Shown one piece after another: positions 35,276-47,688 of a stretch of 64,000 nt of DNA. Within the stretch, counting starts at the first letter, position 1, and each line of letters starts with the position of its first letter. The notes under the pieces are model-generated. The model saw nothing but the letters and a program-made list of their open reading frames with translations, ran no database searches and had not been told where the DNA came from. The DNA is from Cryptomeria japonica (Eukaryota; Streptophyta; Pinopsida; Cupressales; Cupressaceae), in the NCBI RefSeq assembly GCF_030272615.1, contig NC_081412.1, forward strand, positions 547,490,488 through 547,554,487, read 5' to 3'. Position numbers and translations under genes: made by a program.

Positions 35276-37173
35276 GTGACATCTATGAAGGGATATGAAG
35301 GGATATTTTGTAAACAATCAGAAACCTTTAATGATAATCAAGTTGAAGCCTTGAGATTTATGCAATATAGTTCAAGTCCAACACTGTACCCTGAAGCCAC
35401 ACACTCTTCCCTCTCCCAGCATACGCTAATGAGTGACAAGTTAACATAGAATTTGGAAGGATTTGACGAGAGCGTTTTGATTTTACTTATGTCTTGTGTA
35501 TTATAATAAAGACCAATTTGCCAATGTGACATCTTCATATGAGAGAAAAGCTTCATTTTATCTCAATACAGTTGTACCTATTTCATTATTAGAAAAAATA
35601 AATATACAAAGATCTATTATTAGCATCCTCTATATTATGGATTTGAATTGATGTTCTCAATTAGTTATTATATGTTCAGCTTTTCTTCATAAGGTACAAC
35701 CATCTGGTGGTTATCATATCAGGACAACCATCCATGACTTTCAAAGTAATTGATATTTATTCCTACACCTCACACTCATAAGATTAATAATGAAATGACA
35801 TTTATGATTCATCAAATACTGACAAAGTCTAATCAAATTTTAACTTCAAGATGTATACAACATATCATATTCAACTTCAAGATGCATACAACTTACCATA
35901 TTCAAGCTCATGCCAACCACCACTTGGATATTGTTATATGTCGATTAAAGAACAATATATGTAATAAAACCATATAGTCTTACAAAAAAGCCATCATAGA
36001 CCATCTATGTCGATTAAAGTACAATTCATTTGTAACAGGGGCACACTCACAATCTAAAGTTGCAAAGCCCTATGGGAAGCATCAAATTAGAAATTTACTA
36101 ATCTGACTCATACTACTATCAAAAGAATCAAAGATGCTACTACTAGAGAACACCATGCTCCATTATGGAGAGAACATTAGGTGCATCTGATGTCGGCATC
36201 TGAAAATGAAACAATGTTATTCAATTGCCAAAATCTAACTGACTTTATTTTATAAACCATTAATGAATAAAAATAGACAAGGTTACCTGAGTGAAAGTTC
36301 AATGACCACCTTGACTAGTACGTGTTGATGTTGAAGGCCCAACATTAACCTATTTACCTGACTATCAATGTCAAATGTTTGATTCAATAGATCATCTATC
36401 ATGACAATTTGATCCACTGCAGATGTGTCCTAGCCACATGCATTTGAATCATCTTCATGATAATAAACGACGACAAGACCCACAATTTAATCTCATTAAT
36501 GCACAAAGGAATATGTACCATCACCAAGAGAGGGTCTTGTCAATGACGAATGATCTAGCATGAAGCTATATTTTTAAGAATTGTTAGTCTACACATAAAA
36601 TGCATGGATGAACATAAAGGATTTATGATAATCACTTCAACTAAAATGCATGATAATAAATGAAAAGGTGGGATTATATACCATTAAAATACGTCCCTTC
36701 GAATTATATCAACAGAACCCACTATGTTGATGCAAAAATCATAATGTGATACTGTTGTATATCATCAAAAAAGACCTTCATGAGCATAAAGGTTACGTAA
36801 TAATTATATCATAAAAAATTATCAAATAGTGTTGTCTAATAACAAAAATTGTAAAGCTCATCAAATGCATGATAATAAGTTATGTTGCAAAAATACGTCC
36901 CTTCCAATTATATTGAGTGTACTCGCTATGTGCATGCAAAAACCGTGTTGCCAAAAAAAAGGTTCATCAATAGACCTGCATTTTGAACACATCCTTAATA
37001 TACACATAACAAACTTGAACATTAAGGTTTAATGATCATTGTTTGAAATGAAATGCATGATAAACAAATAAGGCACCATTAAAGACCTACTACTCAAGTG
37101 TGCCTAAAGGGTCATCTCTTTGTTTAAGAGTATCCAATATTGCTTCATGATCAGTAGTAGTCACTGTCCATAG
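35276..37173. other. Between satellite and transposase; possible minus-strand 3' exons
   Basis: No domain recognised. On the minus strand an 88-nt intron candidate (36287-36200; CACTCAG|GTAACC ... TTTTCAG|ATGCC) lies downstream of the transposase frame, next to a coding-like stretch (D-Q-I-V-M-I-D-D-L-L-N-Q-T-F) at about 36420-36360. The transposase gene may thus have further 3' exons. The rest is AT-rich with only short frames (35338-35556 minus, 35750-35977 plus). Confidence 0.35.
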
Positions 37174-39536
37174 CTATTTGGTCTTTGGTTTTGCTTGATG
37201 CTTCAACAACTTGACATTTGTAGCTATAATAAGGTGTGAATAAATTATAATGGTTTTGTGTCTCTCATATTCTTCAAATGTAGGTATGCCATTCTTTCTA
37301 ATCATGTATGTTCGCATCCAAGTTCCCACAACAATAACTGAACCTGCAGGATATGTGAACCCATCATCATTTGTCACTAGTTGTGTTAGCTTTTGTTTTC
37401 CCTGTACACATCGTGCCAACCAATATTCTGATCTCTCTTCATTCCCTTGCGGTGCAACAACTGCAAAAACATGTCCTGGCTGTACAAGATCTGATAGATG
37501 ATCATACTCAAGTGAACTTTCCATGTCATCCTTTGACAAGGATATTGTTTGAGATAAAGGAGTTAGATAGTGGGGAACCCACGTATCAACCCACTCACTT
37601 GACTCGCACTGATCCCAATCACACCAAACACAACACTGACAAAAACAAGCCAACGCTCATGTCCAAATGGTCCATGTACTTGCATCTAAGCTGAGAAATG
37701 AATGCATGTTTGAAGAATCTTTAATTGTTTGACAATACAATCTATCTCCCAGTGTTCCCTCCTCAACCAACCAAAAGAATCTGCTCACTGTTGAATCAAG
37801 AGTACCTCCATGTGACAATGTTGAACTACACCAATCAACAATAGAATGTGCATCAGAGAAATTTGCACCTAAAATCCTCAATTGCTCCTTAACTAGAGCT
37901 CTCTTCAAACATGTACCTGCTCCATCATGCTCTCCCCTCGCATGCCCCGCCTCAAAAAAACACCAAATATGAGGTATACGCCTCTCCACATGCATTCTGC
38001 TCAACCAATAAAACATATGAGCATTCTTGAATTGACCCATACAGTTATCTGACCATATTATATGTCGATCAATTGCAATATCTTTCTCATGCAAGAACTC
38101 AAAAAAAATCTCGAAAGAACATTGCACATACTCGGAGGAGTATGATCTATCATCACTCATATAAAAATAATACTCCCTGATTATCTTCCTGTCCTCTTTT
38201 GTACTATCAGGAGCATGTTTATATGTAATGTGAACAAAAATAGCAATCTGGACTTAATTGTAGTACTGAGACTGTACCTCATTCTGTGGTTGCAATGTAT
38301 AGTTCTCTACAAAATCAATCACCGATACAATAGTGCCAATCGGGAAAGAGTTCTTACACATCCTGAACTGTTGATCCAACCACTGAGACCTATGGGTGTG
38401 CCTTGCATACTTGTAGAAAATATTTTCCTTAAAATCCAAAATAAAATCAGCAATACTCACTTCTCTTGAGACTAATTCGCATCTAGAACCTTCACCTCCA
38501 CTCTTCAAAGTATATTTCACTGTCTCCTATATTTTTTTCTCAACATAATTATTTCCAAACTCATTTTTTCTGCCCTCATGAAAACATGAAACAAACTCTG
38601 ACAACCCACCGCATTCTGAGCACTTCTCATTCAAACAATCATTTCTATAGAAATAGAAGCCATCATCTCTAGGGCATAAAAATAGATCTTGCAAGTCTCT
38701 TGATGATCTCAGAAATAGCATTGCACCACACTCCTGCAACATCTCATTAGTATGCATCATAGAACGAATATGACATAAAATTTCATGGTACATTGAAAAA
38801 TCCACATGGTACTTGCAACAATAGGTATTGAGAATCTTAAGAGGAACACAATAAAATGGTTTCAAAGATTCAAAGGCCCTTTGTGATATTTGCAAAGTTG
38901 GATGTAATTCACAAAAAAATTTGTACAACATTGTTTGGCTTGATTCCAACAAATGTTTGGGATGCGATGTGCGGTCTCGGTTGCCAATTATTAATTTCAA
39001 AATGTCCTTTACATTGGGTGACACTCTAGAATTAGAGTGCCAAAATTGTTAAATCTCTTCCTTCACATTGTCAGTCAACTTTCTATCAACACGTGGAAGC
39101 CTCCCACCAAATTCCCATGTATCTTGTTGAAGTGAATCGTCAAGTCTTTGTCTTCGTGCAAGTGCTCTATCCAAAGTTTAATAGTTTATGTTAAAATCAA
39201 CACAAGTTTGTCTCATTTGACGAGCTTTCCTCAATTGATGGCTTACTAAGGAGGTTGTAATCACTCTTCAAGTAGCTCTCTTATCTCTTTCTTTGGTATT
39301 CTTTCCAATACAATTGAGAGCGTCAAATAGATTTTTTGCAATAATAGAATTTCTCTCCATCTTCTTGTTCATAGGAATCTTCAATTTGTTTAGCAATGGT
39401 CTCATCTTTATCATATTTAGCAATTGAACAAAGACTTGGCATTGCTTGGTCAATGTCTTATTGCTAAAATTTTGGTTGAAAAGTTGTGTAGCCCACAACC
39501 GAATGGTTCTTGTTGACCTCTTGCCTTCAAGATTCG
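37174..39536 (-). pseudogene. DDE-type transposase-like protein, central and C-terminal part
   Basis: One minus-strand frame stays in phase from 39534 to 37174 without indels, broken only by six stops (near 39268, 39181, 39049, 38527, 38254 and 37657). Landmarks: F-W-H-S-N-S-R-V-S-P-N-V-K-D; F-E-S-L-K-P-F-Y; a Cys cluster (C-L-N-E-K-C-S-E-C-G); I-D-F-V-E-N-Y (first Asp); I-I-W-S-D-N-C-M-G-Q-F-K-N (second Asp); F-F-E-A-G-H-A-R-G-E-H-D-G-A-G (third acidic site). The same ordered motifs occur, as I recall, in unnamed or Sola-type transposase-like proteins common in invertebrate genomes. It would bind the transposon ends and cut DNA in the nucleus. The first 163 codons lie beyond the chromovirus at 49996-50484. 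Confidence 0.65.
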
Positions 39537-41133
39537 TGATGGGATAGGGAATGGGATAGACTAGCCTATTCTATACTCTTAGATCCTTTCCTTGGATCAC
39601 CAAGTGTTCTAACCCCACCCTAGGGTCTCTTAGGATTTCCCCTGCTTGTGGAATCCCTTGACCTTGCCCAATCCACCCACCAACAACTTGAATTAATTCT
39701 CCTAAGATCTCACCTACTCATGAGATTCAAAGAACCCTTACTTAGGCTAATAAGGGTTTGGCTTGTTCCACACCTTCTTAGGTCCTAGCAAGGATAGGAA
39801 AGGTCTTAGACAAGGTTTCTCATCCATCCATGTTCCCCCAAGAGGTTCCAACCTTCCAACCCCTTACCGATTTCACTATTTTGTCTTTTTCCTACAAAAT
39901 AGGGCTACAAGGAATGTGCCCAATTAGGCCTCCTATCCAGACTTTTAGGGATCCCTCTTGTAGACAATGCATATTCTTGTGAAAATCCCCAAAAGAACTT
40001 CTATTCATTTGGAAAGGGCTCAAGGATTTTCCTGGTTTTGGGCCTCCAAGTGTCCGTACACTGCCCTAGGTGAATTTTGAGGTTTTTAAGGGTTTTACAG
40101 AGGGTTTTTAGGCCTGCCAAGGTCACAGTGTTGGTTTGATGTTCTTGCCAACTTGTCTGGATTGGTGGAAGATCCTCCTTCTCACCAATGGTGCTCCACT
40201 CACCCCTCTACAACTCCTCCAAAGGGTGCATCCTCCTTTGACCTTCCTTCCTCTCCTGGGCCTCTGCACTTTAACCCTTCCTAGTCGGGCACTGTCTAGT
40301 CTCACCTAGGAGTGAGTCTTTGGTTGGCTTCCTTGCATCTTCAAGGGCCCTGCTTGCTTTGAAGTAATGTACAAGGTCTATACTCCTATTCCCCATGGTT
40401 TCACGGTGATTCCACACTAGGGAAAGGAGTTATCAACCCATTTTCTCAAAATAGTCCAAAACTGGACAGTGAGAAGGTAGTTTACAAAATATTTACAAAC
40501 ACACAACACCTGCAAAACAAAAACTAATCTAAATGCTCAAAATGGAAGTATATACACCATACAAGACTCTCAACATAGTTTTTTTTGAAGATCAATCCAT
40601 TAATAATCTTTTCTTACTCCATTTGTGCCGACTGGCAGCAAAATTACAGTCACAGTCAAGTCACTTTTCTTGGGCCATACAAAACTATCATTCCACCCAT
40701 CATCTTAGGGTTTGCAACTACATATAGTACCCCTTCCTTATTCTATGTGTCCATATTAGGGCTGTCCACACTAAACTAAGGTTCTTGCCCTACTAGGTGG
40801 AAAAGTTGCTTGACAACTTTGAAAAGTTGTCATGCAACTTTTGAGCAACTTTCTCAATGTTGCTTTTCTTGACTCCTAGGCCCACATTGGGATATCCTAA
40901 GGACACCCCCATGCTAAGAAGGACCCTAAACACATCAAAGGCACACATACCCTCTAATCCATAAGAAAACTCAACCTAGACTCATGAACCTAGGACCAAA
41001 CTAGGACCTAAACTAGGACCTATATAAGACCTATGAGCTCATGGCTCTTATTATATTTATAATAGCTTCTTAAAGAAACAAGAACACACCAAAATCAAAT
41101 GGTGGGAGCCCTTTGAAGGGTGCTCCTACACCA
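39537..41133 (-). repeat. 3' LTR of the chromovirus
   Basis: About 1,597 bp, from TGATGGGATAGGG to GCTCCTACACCA. It carries a small extra duplication (AAGTTGCTTGACAACTTTG, about 40804-40824) absent from the partner LTR. Remaining differences are scattered substitutions. Confidence 0.95.
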
Positions 41134-41146
41134 TACTCCCTCCTGC
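41134..41146 (-). promoter_or_regulatory. Polypurine tract of the chromovirus
   Basis: The minus strand reads GCAGGAGGGAGTA immediately before the 3' LTR, in the right place for plus-strand priming. Confidence 0.75.
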
Positions 41147-41152
41147 AACAAA

Positions 41153-41635
41153 CTAAGGAACTAGGGGAGTAAGAAGAGCCAAATTAATGCCAAGCTTCTT
41201 GAACTTGCTCTCTTCAACCCAAATAGCTTCAGACACAGGTTGACCTACCCACTTCACCAGGTGTTCCATGTAGACTTGGTGTCTAGTAGACTTCTTCACC
41301 CTTGACTCCAAGATCTCCTCTATTATGGGCTTCTTCACTTGAGGTAAGGCATTCACATCCAAGTCTTATAGTACCTTGGCTTGATTCTCACTCTGCCCTG
41401 CTATCTCACCCTTGTACATTATCAGATCAGCAACATTGAAGACTGGTGAAATGGCTAAGTCTGAAGGAAGATCAACCTTGTAGGCATTCTCACCATATTT
41501 TGATAGAATTCTACAAGGTCCTACCCTCTTCATTTGTAGTTTAGTAGGCTTGCCACCTTGCATTCTAGCTTTGCTCAAATGGACCATCACATAGTCACCC
41601 ACTTTGAATTGAACCTCTCTCCTTCTTTCATCCAC
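41153..41635 (-). pseudogene. Integrase C-terminus with chromodomain
   Basis: Reads V-G-P-C-R-I-L-S-K-Y-G-E-N-A-Y-K-V-D-L-P and F-N-V-A-D-L, then after a stop at 41366 continues in frame with I-E-E-I-L-E-S-R-V, the aromatic-bearing H-L-V-K-W-V-G and A-I-W-V-E-E. This is a chromodomain, which in chromoviruses directs integration to modified chromatin. It is the defining feature of the clade. Confidence 0.85.
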
Positions 41636-41639
41636 TTTG

Positions 41640-42590
41640 GCCTTCAGTTTTTGAGTAGATTCTAAGATGGCTTTCTTGACCTACTCTTGGATCTCCTTGA
41701 TGGTTTGAGTGAAATCCTCTGCTTGACCACTCTTCATCTCCATGGAACCAAGTTCCCTAAGTTCACACACTCCCCTTGGGTGTCTACCATAGACAACCTC
41801 AAAAGGACTCCTTCCAGTGATCCTATTCACACTGTCATTATAGGCATACTCTACTTAAGGAATGACTAGATCCCATGTCTGCCCATACTCCTTGGTTATA
41901 CACCTCAACAAGTTGCCTAGCACCCTATTAATGACTTCAGTTTGACCATCAGTTTGTGGATGGTAAGCTGAGCTAAAAGAGAGATTAGTTCCTAGTCTTC
42001 TCCATAAAGTTTGCCAAAAATGGCCCATGAACTTGTTGTCCCTATCTGAAACAATGCTTAATGGGAGTCCATGAATCCTTACAATCTCCTTAAAGAAGAG
42101 ATGTGCAATATAGCTAGCATCATGTGTTGTTCTACATGGAATGAAATGGCTCATCTTGGAAAATCTATCTACTACCACAGAGATGCTATCCACGCCTGTC
42201 TTTGTCTTGGGGAGTCCTACTACAAAGTCCATGCTTATACATTCCCAAGGCCTATTTGGGATTGGTAATGTTTGATAGAGGCCTGCATTGCTTGATCCTC
42301 CTTTTTCTCTTTGACACACACCACATTGCTCCACATACCTTTTCACATCTCTTGGCAACTTGGGCCAATACTAGTACCTTTTTACTAGATCCAAAGTTTT
42401 ATTGACTCCAAAGTGTCCACTTAGACTACCATTGTGTTTTTCTTGGATGAGGTTTTCCCTCATGGATCCTCTAGGCACACATAACTGATTACCTTTGAAC
42501 AAGAGACCGTTTTGGAGAGTGTAATATGCATACTCACCATGAAAATGGTTCTCAAACTCCTTGCAAACCTTGTAGGCTGATGAGAAGTCT
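41640..42590 (-). pseudogene. Chromovirus integrase core
   Basis: The H2C2 zinc-binding region includes H-N-G-S-L-S-G-H-F-G and C-G-V-C-Q. The catalytic core reads S-M-D-F-V-V-G-L-P, V-S-D-R-D-N-K-F and S-S-A-Y-H-P-Q-T-D-G-Q-T-E-V-I-N-R, so all three acidic residues D, D and E are kept. A stop near 41855 interrupts the downstream part. Integrase inserts the cDNA and makes the 5-bp duplication. Confidence 0.95.
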
Positions 42591-42599
42591 TCATCTCCT

Positions 42600-42960
42600 T
42601 CATAGAGGTCCTTGAAACCTTCTATTCCTATGCTCTACAATTGTAACTCTTGAATTATCAACAACTTCCTTCTTAAAGCATCTGCCACCTTGTTGAGTTG
42701 CCCCTTTTTATGCTTAATGGTGAAGGTGAAGGATTGGAGGTATTCCATCCATTTCAAATATCTATTGCTAAGCTTCTCTTGAGTGTTAATGTAACTCAAA
42801 GTCTGGTTATCTGTGAACACAACAAATTCCTTTGGGAGTAGGTAATGCCTCCACTTTTTGAGAGACTGAACTAGTGCATACAACTCTAGGTCATAGGCTA
42901 AGTACTTCTTCTTGGCCTCATTAAGCTACTCACTGAAGAATGCCACAAGCCTTCCCTCTT
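42600..42960 (-). pseudogene. Chromovirus RNase H
   Basis: Reads A-L-V-Q-S-L-K-K-W-R-H-Y-L-L-P-K, V-F-T-D-N-Q-T-L-S-Y (active-site Asp), L-S-N-R-Y-L-K-W, and H-K-K-G-Q-L-N-K-V-A-D-A-L-R-R-K. It is in a different frame from RT, so one indel lies between about 43300 and 42960. Confidence 0.9.
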
Positions 42961-43308
42961 GACTCAATACAACCCCTACTACAATCCCACTTTCATCACA
43001 CTCCAATTTGAATTGCTTGTCAAAAGTAGGTAAGAGTAGGATGGGTTTTGTGGCTACTTCTTGCTTCAATAATTGAAATGATTTATCAACCTATTCAGTC
43101 CATTTGAACTTGGTTTTAAGGCCTCCTTTTATGGTGTCAAGGACTGGTGCACATATGCCACTGAAGTTCCTCACAAACATCCTATAGAATTGAGCTAAAC
43201 CATGGAAACTCCTGACTTCAGTCCCTGCCAATTCAAGATTACCTCCACTTTGCTTGGATCCATCTTTAAGGTTCCCTTAGACACCACAAATCCCAAGTAG
43301 ACCAGATC

Positions 43309-44232
43309 TTACTTCAAGAAGTCACATTTCTCTAGGTTGATTGATAACTTCTCTTTATGCAACCTCTTTAAGACTAACCTCAAATGCTCAAGGTGCTCCT
43401 CCTTGGTTCTGTTATAGATGAGAATGTCATCTAGGTACACCACCACAAACCTGCCTGTGAAGTCTTTTAACACCTCATTCATCAACCTCATGAAGGTGAT
43501 TGGGGAATTGATGAGTCCAAATGGCATCACAATCCACTCATACAATCCTTCTGTGGTCTTAAAAGTATTCTTCCACTCATCTCCCTCCTTAATTCTAATC
43601 TGGTGATAACCACTTTTAAGGTCCAACTTGGTAAAATACATAGCACCTCCTAAACAGTCCATCAGATCCTCTATTCTAGGAATGGAAAATCTATACCTTA
43701 TGGTGATCCTATTGATTGCCCTTGAATCAGTGCAAAGTCTCCACTTGCCTCCCTTCTTTGATGCTAGCACTACCGAGACTGCACATGGGTTGATGCTCTT
43801 CTTGATCAGTCCTTGTTCCAACAACTCCTACACTTGCCTTACCACCTCCTTGTTTTGGCTAGGTGTGAGCTTATATGCAGCTTTATTAGGTAGGGATGCA
43901 CCAAGAACAAAGTCTATTTGATGGCTTATAGACCTTCTTGGTGGGAGTGTTGCAGGTGCTCCATCACTCACTATGTCCTTATACTCTTTCAACATTTGCT
44001 TCACCTCCTTGGGTACCTCTGCCTGCAACTTGTCTTCCTCCTCCTTTGGCTTCACAAAAATGGCATACCTCACTGTCTCCTCCTCATGTAGCAAGTGTAA
44101 AAACTCTTTACCGGTAGCCAATAATACACTAGGTGTTCTTGAGGTTCCCTCTTCATTCTCCGTCAAAGACTGAATCTTAAAGGTTTTGCTATCCTTCTTG
44201 AAAGAAATGGAGTTCTCCCCATCATAGATCAC
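43309..44232 (-). pseudogene. Chromovirus reverse transcriptase
   Basis: The pre-RT linker (44232-43828) has L-P-P-R-R-S-I-S-H-Q-I-D-F and K-A-A-Y-K-L-T-P. One TAG at 43828 separates it from the [42 protein letters not shown], and the catalytic V-V-Y-L-D-D-I-L (about 43440). A-P in the usual N-A-P-A/S is replaced by S-P-I here. A stop at 43309 and a later frameshift precede RNase H. Confidence 0.95.
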
Positions 44233-44247
44233 CTTCCTATCAAATTG

Positions 44248-45079
44248 TTAGGGTCTACCTAGCAATAGGTGACAAGCATTCATGGTTAATACATCACAAA
44301 GGATCTTATCCTTGTATCCTCCAATAGAGAACTCTACCCAAGTCTGTTCATTGACAAGCACACTCTGCTCTTGATTCAACCATGTAACCTTGTAAGGGTT
44401 AGTATGGGGTATCCTTGTGAGTTTCAACTTCTTGGCTACCTCATCTGATATGATGTTATCAGTTGACCCTGAATCAACTATCACCTTGCAAACCTTTCCA
44501 AGGATCTTGCATCTCACCCTAAACAATGCTCTCCTATGCTTAGGTTCATTCTTAACTGGTTGTCTTATCAAGACCCTATTGAACATCAGAATTTCTCCAA
44601 TCTCTAATTCAATATGGTCCACCTCAGGTGTCTTGCTACTTGAGGTGTCTTCATGAGCATAAGCAACCCTCTTTCCATTGTTTGATGAGGTAGGCTTGTC
44701 AGGGCATCTATAGGTCGGGTGTCCCAATTGACCACAATTGTAACATTTCATAGTTGCAAAGTAGGAGTTACCTCTGCCAGTACCTCTACCCCTACTTGGA
44801 CCCCCTTGTGCACCTCTTCCTCTAGAATGGCCTCCTTTGAGATTGGCTTCATTGCTATGTTCAGTCAACTTGGATTCTCCTTGGTTCCTTTGCTTATTTG
44901 CCTTGCTTTGGTAACCACCTCGATGATTCATTTGATCTCTACCTCTGCCTCTACCCCTGGTATTAGAGTCTCCTTTCCTTTTGTTCCTCTCTTCCACCTT
45001 GGCAGCAAGTTGATGACATTTTTGGACAGTGGTGGGAGTCCATAGACTTATTTCCTCTTGAATGTTCCACTTTAGGCCG
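44248..45079 (-). pseudogene. Chromovirus gag C-terminus, zinc knuckle and protease
   Basis: Starts with the Gag tail S-G-L-K-W-N-I-Q-E-E-I-S, then a long Arg/Gly (R-G-R-G) stretch, one C-Y-N-C-G-Q-L-G-H-P-T-Y-R-C knuckle (about 44735), and the aspartic protease with V-I-V-D-S-G-S-T-D-N (about 44476) and L-L-L-G-R-P. The protease releases mature Gag and Pol. The frame then stops at 44248 but continues in the same phase to the RT. The RGG-rich linker is longer than usual. Confidence 0.9.
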
Positions 45080-45084
45080 CTTAG

Positions 45085-47683
45085 TGATGAGGAGGTAAAA
45101 TAGAAGTTGGTTTTCTTTGAGGTTGGTGGGCTTTTGTTCTCAATGTGCTTCCCAAATCAATCCCTAGGCACAAATGGGATTCTTCTAAACCTTTCTCCTA
45201 TCTCCTCCTCTCTATTCAACACTACTTGTACCCTATTGTATTGGACATAACTCCTCCTTACCTTCCATGCTAAGGCATTCAAGTCTGAAATGAGGTCCTC
45301 TTGTGTGTCACCAAAAATGAACAAGTTTGGTTGTCCAACTGGCTGAATCTCCTCTCTTCCAGGAATGGGCAACTGTTGGAGAACCATGGTTTACCTAACC
45401 TTGTTTGCACATTTTAAGGATTTCAATCATGATAGTGTGTTGACTGAGCATCTAGACAGGACTACAAAGTTTGATGACTGTCCTTCACCTTTCAAGAGTG
45501 AAAATATCCAAGTTGGATGCAAGGAGCGTTGAAATACTCAAAGCAACTTTCTAGGTTCAAATGGTCGTTTTGATCAAATGACTTGATGCAATGCTATGGA
45601 TATTGTAGTAGGGTGTCTCAGGTGTTTACTCATCAATTTTGATGATTTGAAACAATCAATTGCTTCTCCTTCCTTACCGATTTCATGAAATGGTCAAATT
45701 TGCTCCAAAAAGGCTACTAGAATTAGCCCTAGTTTTTAATGAAAATTGTTCACCCTGCTCAACCTGCTAAACTTCATGACAAACCCTTGGAGATGTGGTC
45801 ATTTTATGATGAAATATCAAGGATTTTTGCTATGGCAAGTACTGTACGGACTGTTTGAGGACTGTCCCACAAAATATGCACTTTTCAACTGTTTTTAAGG
45901 GTTTTAGAGAGGGTTTGCAATTTTCAAGTCTTCCTCATGATAGTAGACCAATTTAAATGCTTCAAACCTTGCTACAACATATACCAAACACTTCCAAGGA
46001 TTCAAACCTCATCTTCTAATATTGTCATTATGTCAAACAAATGCCATACTGCTGCTTTATACAGAAATAACAGTCTAGATGACTGGGACAGCAATGTATT
46101 TAAGGTTTTGCATACATTTTCCACCTTAATAAACCAAATACAATGAAGGTATATCAAATATAGATGCAACCATGATTTGACAGAAGTTGGAACATCCTGC
46201 AAAGCAAATAGGAAAGGAATTTTGATGACTGTTACTCATTCAACTCCCATCACTGCACTTTGACAGTCTTAACACAGTTACAACTTTCTTTCTTTGTTTT
46301 GATTGGCTTCTTCACTCTGTCCCTGGCCTGCAAACAAGTGTTAATGGCATGATAAAATAATGCATATAACCTCTCCAAAGAGCTTGTAATTTTGAACACT
46401 CAAAAGGATGCCACAAAGCATGACAACATTATATGACTATGACAAAGAATACACTTTTCTAGGATCCTTATTTAGGTCCTTTACAATCAAATTGTGTAAC
46501 TTGTCTTCTTAACATTGAAACCACTTGCAAATACATTTCCATGATGCATAAAAGAGGAATCCATCATTCCATACTATCCATTAGGGAGGTTGGCAATGAG
46601 GTTTTATCCATGAAACAGTGACACACTGTTTTTACAATCTGATTACACCTTTGCTTCTTGCAACCAACCAAGTCATGAGAGAGACAAGGATGGTAAAATA
46701 CAATTAAGACTCTTGCCAACTTAATCCTTCTTCAACATATCAAAGTACAGTGCTATGAACAGCAAAGTACCATTCAACAACTTTAAGGATACCCAAGCCA
46801 AGTTGCTCACTCCACATACTTGCCATGGGCTTACAAACACTTGTGCATTGCTGGAAAAGGAAAATAGATATATGATACAGTATGTACAGAGGATCCAACA
46901 AATTTCCTCAAAGCCATGGATGAAGAGACTTTGAAGAAATCAGTTGGACCATGAATGATCTTCCATTGGAACCACAAAACAATGCCTTTCTCAAGAGCAC
47001 TTCAAACAAAACTTGTTCCAAACCACTACTCAAACATCAAATGAGATCACACCAATCAAAAACAGAAATAGTATGGACTCATGGGGCCATGGTATGGACT
47101 GTACTCTCAAAAGTGCAGAAAACTAGTTAAAAACTCACAAAATACAAGCACAAACAAGTATTTCTCTTATTTTTCCAACATGAACTATACATACAATGAT
47201 TGGAACATGGTTTTTATACATGTTCCAACTTGTTGAAGCCTTTGTATGGACAGGTATAGGCTGGAACTAACCAAAACCACCAAAAGTCACTTTTTGCACT
47301 TTTTGACAGCTTTTTGACAACTTTTGACAACTATTGTTGCTCAAAAAGTTGCATTTTGACTCCCGGTGACTTGGCACTCAAACAAATGACTCAAAATCAT
47401 TAGAAACACTAAATAAACATGCTCCAATGCCTTTCAAGGCTTTACAACATCAAAAATTTAAAAATGCTCATTTGGACCCAAAATTGACAGTTTTTGGCCC
47501 ACTGAGAAAAAAAAAAAAATCTTGGAAACTCTTAAACACAAATGAGTTGCAAGCCTTATTACACCACAAAACAAACCTATTAAACCTACTAGAAGAATAA
47601 AATAAACACACATGCTTAATTTGCAATAAAATGTTATACCTGCTAGGATTTGAGCATTCAGGTGCTCAGGGGCTCCTGCACCA
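45085..47683 (-). mobile_element. Nested solo LTR of a related chromovirus
   Basis: 2,599 bp beginning TGATGAGG and ending GCTCCTGCACCA (TG...CA), flanked by perfect 5-bp copies CTTAG at 45080-45084 and 47684-47688. It shares the last 12 bases and internal phrases (CTTACCGATTTCA, TTTTTAAGGGTTTTA) with the host LTRs, so it comes from a related but longer-LTR family. No internal retroelement genes are present, as expected after LTR-LTR recombination. The 45157-45387 minus-strand frame inside is unmatched. Confidence 0.85.
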
Positions 47684-47688
47684 CTTAG

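Noticed and set aside
32848-35279. Recurrent 64-144 codon frames (L-R-G-H-E-R-G-P-Y-K wording) as a repeat protein
   Set aside because: The 358-362 bp unit is not a multiple of three, and frames end within each unit.
39268-39498. A separate small gene (76 codons, minus)
   Set aside because: It is in phase with the transposase frame on both sides and is better read as one piece of that protein.
45157-45387. Part of chromovirus gag
   Set aside because: It lies within the 45085-47683 insert bounded by CTTAG copies, and the true gag resumes at 45079.
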